A DNA stretch of 64,000 bases from contig CM067570.1 in NCBI GenBank assembly GCA_034336665.1, forward strand, positions 20,598,502 through 20,662,501. The letters run 5' to 3'. Position numbers and translations under genes: made by a program. Every line of letters starts with the position of its first letter. Within the stretch, counting starts at the first letter, position 1. The notes beneath the pieces are model-generated. The model made no database searches and had not been told where the DNA came from. It worked only from the letters and a program-made list of their open reading frames with translations. Below are positions 1-14,300 of this stretch, one piece after another. This DNA is from Luscinia megarhynchos. Its lineage: Eukaryota > Chordata > Aves > Passeriformes > Turdidae.

Positions 1-2134
1 ATTACTTTTAGAGTCAGAATTCTAACAAGAATTATACTGAGAAAGAAAGTGATCCAACACAATAAACTTGAGTGTTACATTTCTTGACACCCATACAAAT
101 CCTTTATGTAAGAACTGATTTAATTTCCTATGTGTCATAGGGTTTGGGGAGATCTTTCAGGCATGCTAGAGAATATAGCCATCACATATCCTCAGGCTGC
201 TAATTTGCACTGCAATTATTACCAATAAATAACTTCTAGGAGGAGAACAAAACCTACCAAATGATGGACAGGGAAGACTGTATGACCTAGAGCAGAATCA
301 CACTTGAGACTGATACACAACATCATAGGGTAGCTCAGGTTTGAAAGGACCTCTGAATGTCTGTGCTCTGATCTCTTTCTAAGCAGTCACCTACGAGATC
401 AGACCTGGTTGCTGAGTAATTTTCCAGTTTTCTTGAAAACCTTTAAGGATGGAGACTTAAGGACTGAGGAACTCTATGGGCATCCTCTTCTAATGCCTCG
501 CTATTCCTGCAGTTCAAAAGTTTTTATTAACAGCTGTTCTTAACCCTTCTTATTTCAACATACATCTGCTGTCTATTGTCCTTCAACCAATACACCATCT
601 GGGGAAAGTATCTGCCTTCTTAAGGATGGCCTTTGCAGGTAACTAGAGAATTACTACTAAGCTCCCCTCTTCTATTACTCTTCTCTCTGTGCATCTGAAT
701 CCTACAGCCTTTCCTCACATGGCAAATGTTCCAGCTTCCTGATCATCTTGGTCACTCACTAGTGAACTCAATCCTGTCCTCAATGTCTTTCTTATATTGG
801 GTGCTGAAAACTAGATGCCATACTCTAGATGCCATACTCTAGATGCAGTCTAACCAGAAGAGGGGAATAATCCCTGTGACCAGGGTCTTTGCTTCTGTGG
901 TACAGCTCTGGGCACCACTGCTGCTGGCCCTTGATCATGTTCCACTTGTCCATCAAGACTCTTCTTAGTAGAGCCGTTTCCAACCTCTCCATGCTTAGCC
1001 TGTGTTACCCTAAGTGTTAATCCCATCCCAGGTGCAGTATTTTTGACTATTTTTGCTGAATTTCCTAGGATTCCTGTTAACCCATTCCTTCAGCCTCTGT
1101 CCCTCTGAATAGCAGCCTTGTCATCAAGGGCATTGACTGGTCTCTTCAGTTTAGGGTTATCCACAAACCTTAAAAGGTTAACAGAAGAATTCTGTTGACA
1201 CCCCCAGGTCAATGATAAAGATTTTAAAAGAGGTCAAAGGATAGATCCCTGCAGTTCTCTACTTTTTACTGGTAGGCAGGCACACTAGAAGCTATTAACC
1301 ACACCCCTCTGAACTGATCATTCACTCACCTTTTTTAAAAAACCATCAGCCTGTCCATCCAGACAAACTGTAACATCCCAGCCTGGATTTAGCATCCAAA
1401 ATGTCTACACAAAAGCCCACCACTAAGAACAACACGGGATACTTTTCACAGACATCCAAAGGCATTTTTCTAAGCACGATGTAAATGCTGATTAAGCACA
1501 AAAATTATTTATCTATAGGTTTTTCAAATACTATGATTTTAAAATGTAAATATCCTGTGGAATGCATATATGGATTTAGTTCACAAGAAAACAGATAAAA
1601 CAGACAACAGATTTTAAACTAACTGCTCCTTGAAAAAGTGGAATATCTACAATAAATTATTTTCTTTTTATTAGACAGAAGGAGAAATGCAAACCTGAAG
1701 TTCCTAATTGATGGTCTAATCAAACTAAAAGATGTAGAACAATGCACCATCACATGCTCTTCTTTGATTTTAGGAATGGTATCTAATCCCCAGGCCACCC
1801 AGTCCTTTTCTTACTGAAGTTTCAAGATGGAAAAAGAGTTATAATCTGGTTCAAACAAATGAAATGCATTGCTGAGCCTGAATCAAAGTATTCTGATTAA
1901 GCTACATTAAACATTAGCCTTAATGTCACTTCTGATCAAGAGGTGGCTGTTTTATCTCCTCAGACCTACCAAAGGTTCCAAAGTGTCTAAGTATCAATAA
2001 GATTTAGCTGATTTTAGAAAAATCACACTGCATTAAAATCAATTTAAAGATCTGTTCTCCTCTTAAAAGTTATTTATCCAAGCTCAGTCCCTAGCACTCC
2101 TTGAGTTAAAGACACAGAATCAAGGACTGGAAAC
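1..2134 (-). other. SP3: SP3 last intron, partial
   Basis: AT-rich DNA between the zinc-finger 2 exon and the left edge. No stretch encoding the E-K-K-F-V-C zinc finger 3 start or the Sp3 C-terminus is visible on the minus strand, so the intron continues past base 1. A long decayed CR1 copy fills about half of it; nothing else was recognised. Confidence 0.85.
321..1420 (-). mobile_element. CR1 LINE fragment, minus orientation
   Basis: Read on the plus strand it is the reverse complement of a CR1 3' part. It begins with the CR1 tail signature (tcataggg tagctcaggt, then aaggacctct) and continues through recognisable diverged CR1 blocks, such as the groups near 760 (tcatcttggtcactc), 1020 (ccatcccaggtgcag) and 1170 (ggttatccacaaacc). 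It carries many substitutions and small indels, so it is old and non-functional. A 14-bp motif is duplicated at about 812-839. The inner boundary (about 1400-1470) is uncertain. Confidence 0.8.
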
Positions 2135-2331
2135 CTGTGTGCGTCCGTCGGTGTCGCTGGAGCTCATCGCTGCGAGTGAACCTTTTGCCGCAGAACATCC
2201 AGTTACAAACAAAGGGACGCTCTCCAGAATGCCAGCGGAGATGAGCTCGCAAATGTGAAGTCTTCCCATATACTTTGCCACATCCTGGTATGTGACAAAT
2301 GTGTTGCTTCTTTTTTCCCAAGTTGGAGCCT
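2135..2331 (-). CDS. SP3: SP3 exon 6 (zinc fingers 1 and 2)
   Basis: 197 nt. The acceptor TTAAACAG precedes 2331 and the donor GTTTCC follows 2135. It completes Arg603 and encodes the nuclear-localising basic patch G-K-K-K-Q-H and two C2H2 fingers. Finger 1 uses Cys615, Cys620, His633 and His637, with helix contact residues Lys-His-Ala. Finger 2 uses Cys645, Cys650, His663 and His667, with Arg-Glu-Arg. These are the Sp-family GC-box-reading residues. The usual Tyr before Cys650 is Phe here, a mild change. The exon ends inside the H-T-G-E-K linker, so finger 3 must be in the next exon, outside the window. Confidence 0.98.
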
Positions 2332-5300
2332 CTGTTTAAAAAAGGAAAAAAGAGAGAGAGAAGTTATTAATTCTAATACATTCCTCCTAAATACTGGTCA
2401 TAATGTATATATACGTGGGGCTACACATACCACAATGGATCTGCACACCAAGCAGAGCAGCTTCATGTTTTTATTTCAAATACAACTGGATTCCAGTACA
2501 CTCCATGAGAAGCTGGAAATAAATTCTATAATGCTTTCCCAGCTCCACAGAAAATGATAAATTCAGCTGTGTGTGAAATGTATGTGACAGAAGTATAATC
2601 TTTAAGACGCACACATGTATATAAAGTTGGAAATACAGTTATTATAGCAGTTTGTACCACTTTGATGCTGAAGTGCCCATATTTTACATTTCTCCAAGTT
2701 TCAGGTTTTTACCATATCAAAGATAGTTTTGGCAAAGAAAAACACAAATTACTGCAATTGCCAAAACGGACAATGGAGATTTTGGAAATTGGGTAGAGAA
2801 CAGATGGGACTTTTGGCATCTTGGAGAAACCTGAGAAGCAGTTTGGGGTTTGAACACAAGCATACTAACCTGTGTACTTTCACTAGAAGAGGTAGAAGCT
2901 GATCTTGCTGACATTTACATTAATTCCTTAGTTTTTCAGTTAAAAAAACAAACCCATCACAATGAACACAGGAATTCATGGATTGTACAATCCAGACTAA
3001 GCTTGATGCTTTTTTAAAGATGCTGTCTCACTGAAATGGCAGGTGATCAAGGGAAGCACCTGATAAAACAGCCTAATTTTAAAATTTTTTAAATATCAAA
3101 TCACAACAGAGGGATAAGAGTCAGAGAAAGAGCTCAGTCTGGCCAGTGCAGAGCATCATGATTGATTTTAGCCAATTGAAGTGTTTGCTACTGCTGAAAG
3201 GAGCACTTGAGGGAACAGGTCTGGCTGACAACACAGCTATATGAATGGCAAATACTGGTACCAGGCAGGAGATTGGAAAATGCATGAGGCCACCTTATTC
3301 ATCAGCAACATTAACTCAGAACACCTTCGGTGGATTCTGAAATCACAGTCTTGGGTGCTCCATCCTCCATGACTGATTATAAAATTTTCAGCTGCCTCCC
3401 AAGGAAAATTTTTTTTCTTTAAACTGGGTGCTTTAGCTTCTGGTTTACATCTCACTTCAGGCTGAATGAAGTGCATACACGCTTCAAGGAGCTAGCAATT
3501 GCCACAAGCATTTCTGAACATGCACAAAATGAACTCTCTCTAAAACTTCACAGTGTCTAAAGGGGATTCCAGCCTAATCACATATGTACCTAAAACATTA
3601 CAGATAGTCCAGAAAAGTAAGGTGATAAAATCCTACTAACTCCTAGAAAATGATGCTACAAATTCTCAAAATAGAGCAATCTTCATAGTGCTTCATTTGT
3701 CATTTTGTCTCAGAAGATAAAAACATCACTTGTACCTACTAATTATTTGTCATGACAAATAGAAGTTTTGATTTCAGAACAAATTCAATGGCAGCAGAAG
3801 CAGAGTCCAGAAGGCTTTTCATCCTGTTGCAGCAGGATAATCATGTCAGGACTTCATCCTAACACCTTCTCCAAATAAAATCTAGTGTCTTCCCTTCCAC
3901 AGTAATTAGTACAAATGGCATGATATTCTAAGCACCTCACCTAACTGGTGACAATTCCTTAGCAGTGTCCAAAGGTTCAAGTGAGGGGGAAGTTAAGGAT
4001 CCATAGAAAGAAACCCACAAGACTACTGTGAATTCTATACAACTTCCCATGAGCATCTGCATGTTTGCTTCATGTGTGCTCTAAACTGACAGGATACAAG
4101 CCAGATTCTATCTGGACACTTTGCAGCTGTGACAGTCTGGCACTATGCCCTAACACATCATGCTAAGAGGCCTTTCTTGCTGCACTGGCCAATAGCCATC
4201 ATCACTGAATAGATGTATATGACTACAGCCTACTCCTTGAGTGGTGTCCTAAAAGCAATTAATTTTTAAGTATTTCCATAGTACATTTTAGCTTTACAAA
4301 GACTGAAAATTATGCTTCTCAATAACCAGGCAGACTGCCAGTTGCAGGAAACACCTTAATCTACTGAGAAACTGGACTTTCTTTCAGCAGTATTTCCAGC
4401 AATAACATTAAGTATCTCAAGGGTAAAACACACACTTATTAATTAATTTAAGAATGCGGTTTTTAGAGTTACATACCTGCAGTGGTAGTCAGAAGCACAG
4501 CTCCTCTATATATCAGACAGTAGTAGTTATATCTCAGTGTAATTCCAAATGTAATTGTTAGGAGGACATCTAACTGAGGGGAGACTAAACTTTCCCCTTA
4601 ACTTCAGACACCTTAACTAGAAGCCTTATGCATTCTGTTTGGAAACAGTCATCCTTTGAGGCATGTGTCTCTGTCCACTTGCTTATTCCCCATTTATTAC
4701 ATAAGCTTGAGGCTAAAAGGTGTTAATTTACAAATCTAATACATCATCTTCTTTCCTACTTATTATCACATATTATTTCTGCACTACATTAAATTATTAT
4801 ACAGAATTTATTCATTTCTCCAGGGTTTTTTTTCCCCTCATCATGGGTACTGACAACACTCACAGTCCCTAAGCAATGTAGAAGTATTAATGGCTTTATC
4901 ATCCTAACGTTTTGGTATGGTGAACCTGAACTAGTACAATCACTTTCTACATCCTGCTATGAGGTAGAAAGAGATTAGGCTGAAACTGTCAAACACCCAC
5001 CAGCTTAAGGTGTCAAGGTTAATGTAGTAGAAGCATATTTTCTCAGAGTACTGTAGACGTTCACAGTCTGCTCAATCAACTTCTTCACAGGAATGAACTC
5101 TGTATTTCTGCAGTGGAAAAGCTGGGGTATATAGAGCTACACTTCCAAAATTTCAGAGCCCTGTTGCTGCAGTCCTGTGTCTCACTCCCTAAATACCTCT
5201 CAACTTCTGCAATAAGTGAAGCAGGTGACAGTCATGACACAGCCCTGATTCATCATTCCCTGTCTATCAGCCATCCCATCCACCGAATGGCACTAATGCC

Positions 5301-8300
5301 GTATGAAAAAAACAGTATGCAGTAAAAGTAATCAGAAACCAAGTGATAGATGTATATACACAAGGAATTAAGTTAAAGTTGCCCAAGATATCTTAACTAA
5401 GCATTTGCCCAATTGTAACTTTTGTAACTTTTACATCATTTTAAGAATTATGAATGCTATCTGAAAGAATTTACAAAAGTAAATGTCTTACTATCTGAAA
5501 CTCTGTAAATCATCACCAGTTGAAAAACAAATCAAAACTCAGAATTCCAGCACTAGGGATAAACAGGTAACTCTAGCAGCTATGGAACATTATCACACTC
5601 AGATATTCTTTAAAGTGGGCTTATTCCTTTCTCCTAAACTCCAAAGGAATCCTACATTCTGGTGGGAAAGTTGCTGTAGCAACTGTAAGCACTTTCACTC
5701 TTTTCTGTTTCCCCACCATTGTCTCCTTCATTATCCTGTTTCTCTTCCAGTTCCAATTCTTCTCACATCCTGACTTCTTGTCCTACTTTTCCTAGTTACT
5801 TTGTATGTTTGATGTGTCCAGGCCTTCCTTTACAGTGGATTTCACTCATCTATCTAAACTCTGTCATAGCTCTTATCTCAACTCTTTCCCAAAAATCGCC
5901 TGAGTCTTCAGTCAGACTACACCCTTCTCCAGACTTCCCAAACCATCTCTCAAAAAAATTCTCTCTCGGGCTGAAACTTTAAAATTTCATTTTATAGCAA
6001 CTCCACTCAGAAGGAAGAGGATTTTGCAGTACAGGTTCCTAAATTAAAGCCACCATAGTTTGGAATAGAGCAGAAGATCAAACACCTGGAATCTGTTTCC
6101 TAAGAGTACAGGCAGTACAAATCACATTTTCTGAGTTTTCTCCTGAAATGAAATAAATCTCAACCCAGGGTGTACTTTGGGCAGATTTTCATAGCAAGTC
6201 AGAGTTCACCAAGAACTTACAGAAATGTGAACTACACACAGAAATTTAACAAGAGGAATCTGAAGGATGAAGATGCTGCATAACCTGCAGCCATTATGAC
6301 TAGCTTTGCTGGTGATGTAAATGTATCAGTCTTTTCCTCTTAAAACACACTTAATACCACTCGGCATGGCTGCCTGAGATATTACCTCTCTGCTTGCAAG
6401 GCAGGTATCTAGAATATGCAGCAAGAACTGACAAGAGATGTAACTCAGCCAGGGCTATTAGAACTCTTACAGCCACTGGACACTGATAGAGTCCTTAACA
6501 ATATCTTACTGATTTGTACTATAGCTCCTGAATAAATAAAGATTTCAATTTTAGTGAAGAAACTATTAACAAAATGGACAAATTTTAGTGTATTGGAAAG
6601 AAGCCCCTGCACAATTCTCTCAAGCACAAACACAAACATTTGTAAAAGGCAGCTTATTACCTTTCCCCTTTCATATCCATAATCAAGACATTTTAAATTA
6701 AGTGTTTAGAAGTAGAATAAAATCTTCAGAATAAAAAAATTGGTAATAATTTAATGAGATGCACAATAATAACGCATAGGTTTCGATGCAATACTGGAGT
6801 TTAATGAATTGGAACTTAGTACCTCTTTGTTAGTGAAATCTCACTATGACTGAAAACAGTTCAAAATTTGTTACTCAGAGTTATTTATTATACAAACCTC
6901 ATTATATTGTACAAACCTTGTTTTTCCTAGAAAACCAGTGAAAAAGAAAACTAGGAAAACTGTATTTCTGTAACACTCTAAAGCAATTAAACTGTGGAAA
7001 AAATGCTCAATCACTGAGGAAATGCAGGAACACACGATTTAATCAAGTTCTTGATATATGATAGGAAGCCAATCACAGATGTACATATTCCAAAATATTT
7101 CATTTTCATATTTTTAGGGCAATGTTCTATCCTCCTCACTTGTACTAAGTTTCATCTAACTCCACAGTTTTTCAACTTATCTCACAGGAGTAACTCAGAA
7201 AGGATGGAATAATCTGCTTTTTAATCTGCAAACCCCAAAATGAAAGTGCCAGTCGTTTATTGCATAAACTCCTTTGCATAAGCCTCTAGTTTCCTCTCAC
7301 TGCAGACAACTTGCTGTTAACAAAAGGTCATTTTTTTCTTGCCCATTATTAATTTTTTGCCATTATATGTGGGATATGACACAGAACTTTACATACCTTC
7401 CACCACCCTCTTTGCAGTTGGGACATGTACATGCTACTCGTCGCAGCCTTTTTCCCTCCTGATGCGGTTGGTCCCCTTCCTCATCTACAACCTGTACTCT
7501 CAAATGTGTTAGATCATTAGCATTCAGTGTAGAATCACCACTGAGCTGCCACTCTTCTGGATCAGGATCCTCTTCTTTAATCCTAATATCTGAGAAAAAA
7601 AACAAATACAGATCATACATAAGTAGCCCATTAAATAATCAGAAAGGAAGCCATAATGATCAAATCTTTTTACTCTTGAGAGCACTATGTCAGTCAAAAG
7701 TCAACATCCTTAAGTGGATTCTGACATTGCTTCTGTGCCCTTGTAACCTGTATTTAAAAAGTTTATCTTACTTTACATTTCAAAGCTGAAGATAAGCTGT
7801 AACTATTCTTGGTGAGGAATGCTGTCACCAGGAGAATATTGTTTGCTTGAAATTTGAGAAAAATTGAGGAACAAGAGGTTGGACAGAGCTTGAAGAAAAT
7901 GTAAACACATGTTTCAAATGAATCTGACTAGCCATATTTTGTTTCCACAGCATTTCTGAATTAGTGTCACGTGGTAGCATCAGCCTTCCTCAATGGTTTT
8001 CAGAAGATTTTAGTATGTAGAGGGATATATAAAGTAATGTAAGAAATCAATCTAATAAAAAGTTTTCACCTGAGAAAGATTAAGATATCTAAGGAAAATA
8101 AATAAATAATTGTTTTTGTTCCATTTCCCCTTTCCACCTGAAATTCATGTCTTCTGCACAATACACAGAAGAGAAAACATTTAGGGAAGAATGTTATTCA
8201 GCATTTGACAGAGATAAGCAACACATGAGCCACTTCAATATTTTGATATACCAGTAGTCAAAATAGGTCTTAGCAGATTCTTGGATGCAAAAAGACCTCC

Positions 8301-11300
8301 TAATTATTCCTTATAGGATGGACATTTGAAAGTGTGTGTACCCTCTCCCCAGAGAGCATTCATTCAGTCTAATCCAAGAATTAATTAGTGTCATAACAAC
8401 AACTGTCTTAATAAATGTACATTTTAATAGGAACATCTTCCCCTCAAACACTATTCTGTATTCCCAGTGGACTTAAAGACTGGATTCGAAAAAAAGATTG
8501 TATGTATCTTTCAGAAAGCTGAACTCCAACCCCTTCTTTGATTAATCAGAGTAGTTTGCTTTGCATTTTTTCTATGAAAATGATTAGCCACTAGCACAAA
8601 CTAAAAAGAAAACAAACATAATTTAGGGAGGTTTATTTACTTATTCATTTATTTTTTTGAAGCTTCAAACTAATATCTGTGTATCTTTCTAGACACATTC
8701 AAGAGACTGCTTTTTCAGCAAAACAAACTCAATTATCATGTAGACTTTTATCCTTAAACATTGAGCACTGTGATCACTCTAAGTTCTTTCTGGGAGTCGG
8801 TTCATCAGACATCATATCTTTGTAATGAAGACAAAGCTGCACAGATTGCCTGATAAAACATAAGAGAAACTGTGTTGGGTCATATGATAAAGAGCATCCT
8901 GTCCCAGTAGAGATCAGGAAAGAAACCAATGATAAAATATGTAAAGAGTAATAGTTACCTGGTCTACCTTCAAAATCATCTCCAGCATTCATCTGTTTAG
9001 AGACAAAGGATACTGCTACACAAAAATTTCCCTGATGCTAATAAATTCTCAGCCCAGTCATCCACAAGACCACAGTCTGCTTTTCTTTTGCAGACATATG
9101 ACCATATGTAGGACTGTCCTGTATCCTACATCACTGGTATAACTACAGTTGAGTTCTCTAGGAAATCCCTGCATTGGGAAGAGAATTCCAGGTCAAAACC
9201 TGGAAAATCTAGAATGTTTATCTGGTTTGACTGCAAAAGTCAGTGTTAGAAATTAAGTTTGCATGAACATGACAAGCCCTGAGCTGTGGGAACCCAGGAG
9301 CAAGCATACTCACATCTGCTGGTTTTTTATACACATGGTACTACTGTGATAAGCTTGCCCAAAGTCACCTGCACACTGAGCTTTACTGTTACCATCACAA
9401 GTTCACAATTGCACACAGCACCATAATAAATACCATTCATAGCTAGAAAACTTGTGGTGACTTCTGGTTTTCTGCATGGGCCACCAAACTATTTTTCTAT
9501 TTATCAAATTAAGCTATTTTCTGAGACTCAGAAAAAAGAACTTTATTCTCTGTATGTTACATATAAAATTAATTTTATATAAGTAAACATTAAACCACTA
9601 TAAAACAAAGTTTATAGAATTATCTTTCAAATAACTACCAACTATACATACTACTAATACAGTCACTTAGAACAACTTTAGAAAAAAGCAAAAGCCTGAT
9701 TCACTCTTGCACAAAAGGGCACATAGTAGGAATTGAAATATAGCAAGGCAGCAAGGCTGCCAGCACAGGCAAATGAAAGTCTCCAACCAGTTCTTTAGGA
9801 CTAAGTGCTACACACTATACTCAAAATTCTTTTACCAATCAAATGTAGCACAAAATCTATACTGTATAAAATCTGGTTTTATTTAAAATAAGAATTAAAG
9901 TACTGTTAATAAAATAACACACTTTCAGTGTGATATCACTGAATCCAGTTAAGTCTGCATACATATACTTCAAAAGAGATATGCAAAGATGAATGGAACA
10001 AATTAGGGAATGGATCTGTGATCTCAAGACCCAACTCCACTACTGAAGTCAAACATTCCATATGATTCCTCCTATTACACTGACCTCCCAAAGTCACACT
10101 CTAATAATAGAGATACACATAAGAGTAGAAGCATGCCCAAAAAGTCTGTTACTGCTTGCCAGCATGATAGCTTCTAGGCAATGTCTGTTCCACTTAACAA
10201 ACTTCTGTCATGAGTTCCTTCCACTTTTTCATTAGTATCTCTCTATTGCCAGTTTCTCCCAATCACCACCATTACTGCAGCAGCACAGAGACTTATAATA
10301 GTTTTATAATGACAGATACATAACTGGGACATTTATTTGGGGGGGAAAAAAAAAACAACAGGACAGACAAGACATTCCTAACAGTTGAGAATACTAGAAA
10401 AGACAACAATGTGCATTTAATTATTATATAGAATTATTCTAAAAAAGGCAAAACTGAAAAGAAGACAAAGTAGTACTGTGTTTTTAATTTAGTGCTGTGC
10501 TTTCTGGTTATCTTGGTACGGCAGAAAGTGTAGCTAGTCCTTCTGATGAATAACTAAAACAGTATCTTCTACTTCTGGCACACAGAAAAGTACCACAAAC
10601 TGGCAGTTTACAGGATTTTTTTATACTTATTTATGTAGACTATACTTTAAACAAAACACAATTAAAATACCAATAGATTAAGTGTTTATAGAGCCTCTCC
10701 AGGACGTAGGATAGCAGAGAGTAGATTGCATCAAAACCCACAGTGAATGTGATTGCCTTAACTGAGGTCCTCAGAACCAATGAGCCTGTTGCCCTCCAAG
10801 TAGGTTTTTACATTATTTCAAGAGATAAGGTTAAAATTCCACCAGTGTTTTTTGGAAAGAGAAGGGGTGCTACTCATGAAGACACTGAAAGAGAAAACCA
10901 CGGAGAAGAGCTACAGATTAAGTGTTCTCCAATGCAATGGAATTTGAGATCATGAAAATTCATATAGATATCAGAGACTACATTTTTCCCTAGTGTTCTT
11001 CTAGATGTGCTCCATTCTAATTCAGCCTCAACTGAGAGAATTTACATAAACTCTGCAAAAAAAAGAGGCCTAAAAGAATTTATATAATCCCTGAAGTCCT
11101 GACAAGTTGATGCAAACACTAGCCAATTTGAGGCAACTTTTTTCTTCTACCAATTAAACACAGGCTGAATTTAAAAAAAAAAATTTCTTCACTACTCTTT
11201 TATTTCCATGATTTCAAATTTCTATATGCCCTTACTTTTAAAGTTCAAGACTTAGTTCTAGGTAAGTATGAAGGGGAATTTTAAACAAAGATATTGTTTC

Positions 11301-14300
11301 AAGCTGCCAACAGATTCTGAATAACATACATTGTGTTCAAGTTCTGCTTCCTGTCTAGTGGGCTAGATTTGGTTTAGATTCAGCTGTTCCAATATGGAAA
11401 TTGGGATCTTGGTGAATAGTTTTGTTCCAAAGGTAGCATTTTATAGTCATAAAAAGCCCAGAGCTGACTACAGTATGGAACAAGATTGAGTGGTTTTGGC
11501 AAATAAGAGCAGTAAGTAAGAGATTTGTTTAAAGTGTTTCAGAGAAGAGCAACTAAATTGATAGGATGAAACGATGCAGATGGAAATGCAGTTTAAACTA
11601 CTCTTGAGTATGTCAGCTACAATCTAGTGTGGAGACAAATACTGTTGTCCACAGATATACCCAAATCATTTACCTACTTCTCCATGTATCTGATGAATGC
11701 ATCAATTATGCTTCAACTAGTTTCAACCAGGACTTAGGAACATGTTATTTTCTTCATCTATAGAAAAAGTTATTAGTTTGCCCAAGAGCCCCAGAAACAT
11801 GGGTAAACTGAGAAGGGAAGAGGATGCAGATTTTTTTAACATATGCAAAATGTCACAAAGGCACACTCAGTATTACATCATAACACTCTCCAAAACATGA
11901 TCTTCTAGTTTGGCTGCTTTGCCAAGATGCTGAAAGCCACCTTGCCCTTTCACTCAGCCAAGCTTTACAAATTCCTGATCTGAGAAGCAGAAATATGGTC
12001 TTTGAACTGAAAACAGATTTGCAGCAGCACTACACATACCTTCCCCACCTATTTCCTCACAGAATCACATTTCAATTATTTCTAATTATTTATTTTCCAA
12101 ATAGAGGCTTCCCTTCCTACCTTTCCCAAGAAAAGAGATGTTAATTCCTACTACCTTTCCATCTTCTGTTGTCCTCTGTTCTCTACACATTCTCAACCCA
12201 CATTCCCTCAGAATCTTGACTCATCTCGCCTTAATCTCTAGATATGAGAAAGTTGTTAATAAAGACATTTAAATTTCTTAAGACACTCTTCTTGTTCTTT
12301 CCCATCTAAACTGAACTATCTAAATTAAACTCCCTCTATTAAGCTGACCAGCTGTTCAAGCCTTTCAGGCAGGAAACTCAAGAGAATTACTGATTTTTAC
12401 TCTGATTTGCCCCCAAATCTTAAGCATGAATTTAGACATTTTTATTACACAATAAATTATAAGGCTACATAAGGTAGACAGCAAAGCATCATCTTGAAAT
12501 ACTGGTGAACCTCAACTCAGAAGAAAGACTGTCATCTAGGTTCAATAGCTCTAAATCAGATTTAAAGTTTCTGATTTGTTTCCTTGCAAGAAATGCAAAC
12601 ATAGTGTATCTCCAAGTGATCCTATTCATTATTCTAAAGCAAATACTTAAGTAGTTAAATCATGAAAGTATTTTAGCCAGTGCTACCGTAAAGAACACAC
12701 TAGGCACCAAGGAACTTGTTCCACAGTAACTGTACTCCCTTGAGATGTGCTGTCTCCAGATTCAAGATTCTGGATTCTTAAAGACAGTAATGTCTGCTCC
12801 AGCATGCACTTATTCTTGCTGTTCTTCTCTCAGTTGAAAATCTAAGAGGGTCTAACTAAACTGGGGGAAGGAGAGTCGATGATACTTAACACTCAAGAAT
12901 CCACAAACTCCTGAGTTATGCAAGGAAAGCAAGAGGACACAGAGCCTCTGACCAGCAGGGCTAAGCACTTCTACATAGAAGAATATCAGACTGCTACTAG
13001 GGTCAAACAACAGAATTGCCAGCAGTAATTCAGGAAGACAGAACTGTTCAGTAAGTGTTTCTGTTCCTGTATTTAGGTAAAAGCCATATAATTGTCCTAT
13101 TACTAGACGACAATGAAAAGCTTCCCACTGACAGTAAGTCAGGAAAATGTAAAAACAGCTACCGAAGTAAACACTTAATAAATCAACATATTAGGATAAT
13201 TTTCATTTGATACTTTTAAAGAGAAGACTGAAGAGCTCTCTGCAGTTTTAATGCTGTGAGCCTTTGGCCATGTGAATGCTCCAGCAGGTTAGAGAAAAAC
13301 TAATACTGTGATAATACTGAAAAAGAGTAAACAAAGACTCAAAGAAGCAGGGACAGAATTAGTGCACTCAAAATGTGATTATGTGAACAATTAGATTAAA
13401 AACTAATTTTTTTATTTAAATCAGTGATGACATCGTTGATATAATATACTTGAGAGTTCTGCACAGCAAGTGTCTTACTAGGATACAGGAAAACACTTTG
13501 ATTAAATGAAGTACAAAACATACTTGGAATACATGAATTAAATACTGGCCTGAATTTTAGATGCAGGTTGAGAACTATCGTTTCTCTGATAAATTATGAC
13601 GATGTCATTGACAATGTGTATTTTTATCTCCTTTTGCTCTTGAAATTACTGCCTTTTGAAAAAATATGAGTCTTCTCAAGCAGTAAAAAACAGCCCACCT
13701 ACAACCCAGCCTGATCTTCAAGAGGGCAATCACAACTATGTCCTGGCGAGTATTCCTGGCATTATAAAAAGACTCTCGTTGTCCTTGGTAGAAACTCAGG
13801 TACTTTCTATGAACCAGATGCACTGACAAGTTTGGTTCTGATCTCAGAGATCAGAACCAAAGTATGTGATCCTGCCAGGAGGTACAAAAGGCAAGAAAAC
13901 TGCACAGAACCTGAAACAATGGCCCTAAAGTGCTGAGACTGCAAAAAGACAGAAGACAAGTTTCCAGCCGCTTTCTTCAGTTGTAGCAGTACTGGAAATA
14001 AAATAACTTCCCTCTTTCACTCCATGGATACTTGTCATACATCCCCACAGGTGCATAAGAGTTTTCATTTTGTGTCAGGACTATCTTGTAAAAAGAGCAT
14101 ATGAAAAATGCAAAAGGAATGAGTACCTGAAACTGGGTAACATATTCTTTTGTGAGCATCCTGAGGATATCTGAGACTAAGGTAACTCAAGCTAACCTCC
14201 TTAACTCTGAGAATCTATACTGCATCCCCAGACACCCAGCATACACAACATAAATTTACTTAGGAGTAACACACACACAACAAACTTCACCTCACCACCA

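Noticed and set aside
11535..11570. Short CR1-like phrase (cagagaagagcaactaaa)
   Set aside because: Too short and not followed by further CR1 blocks.
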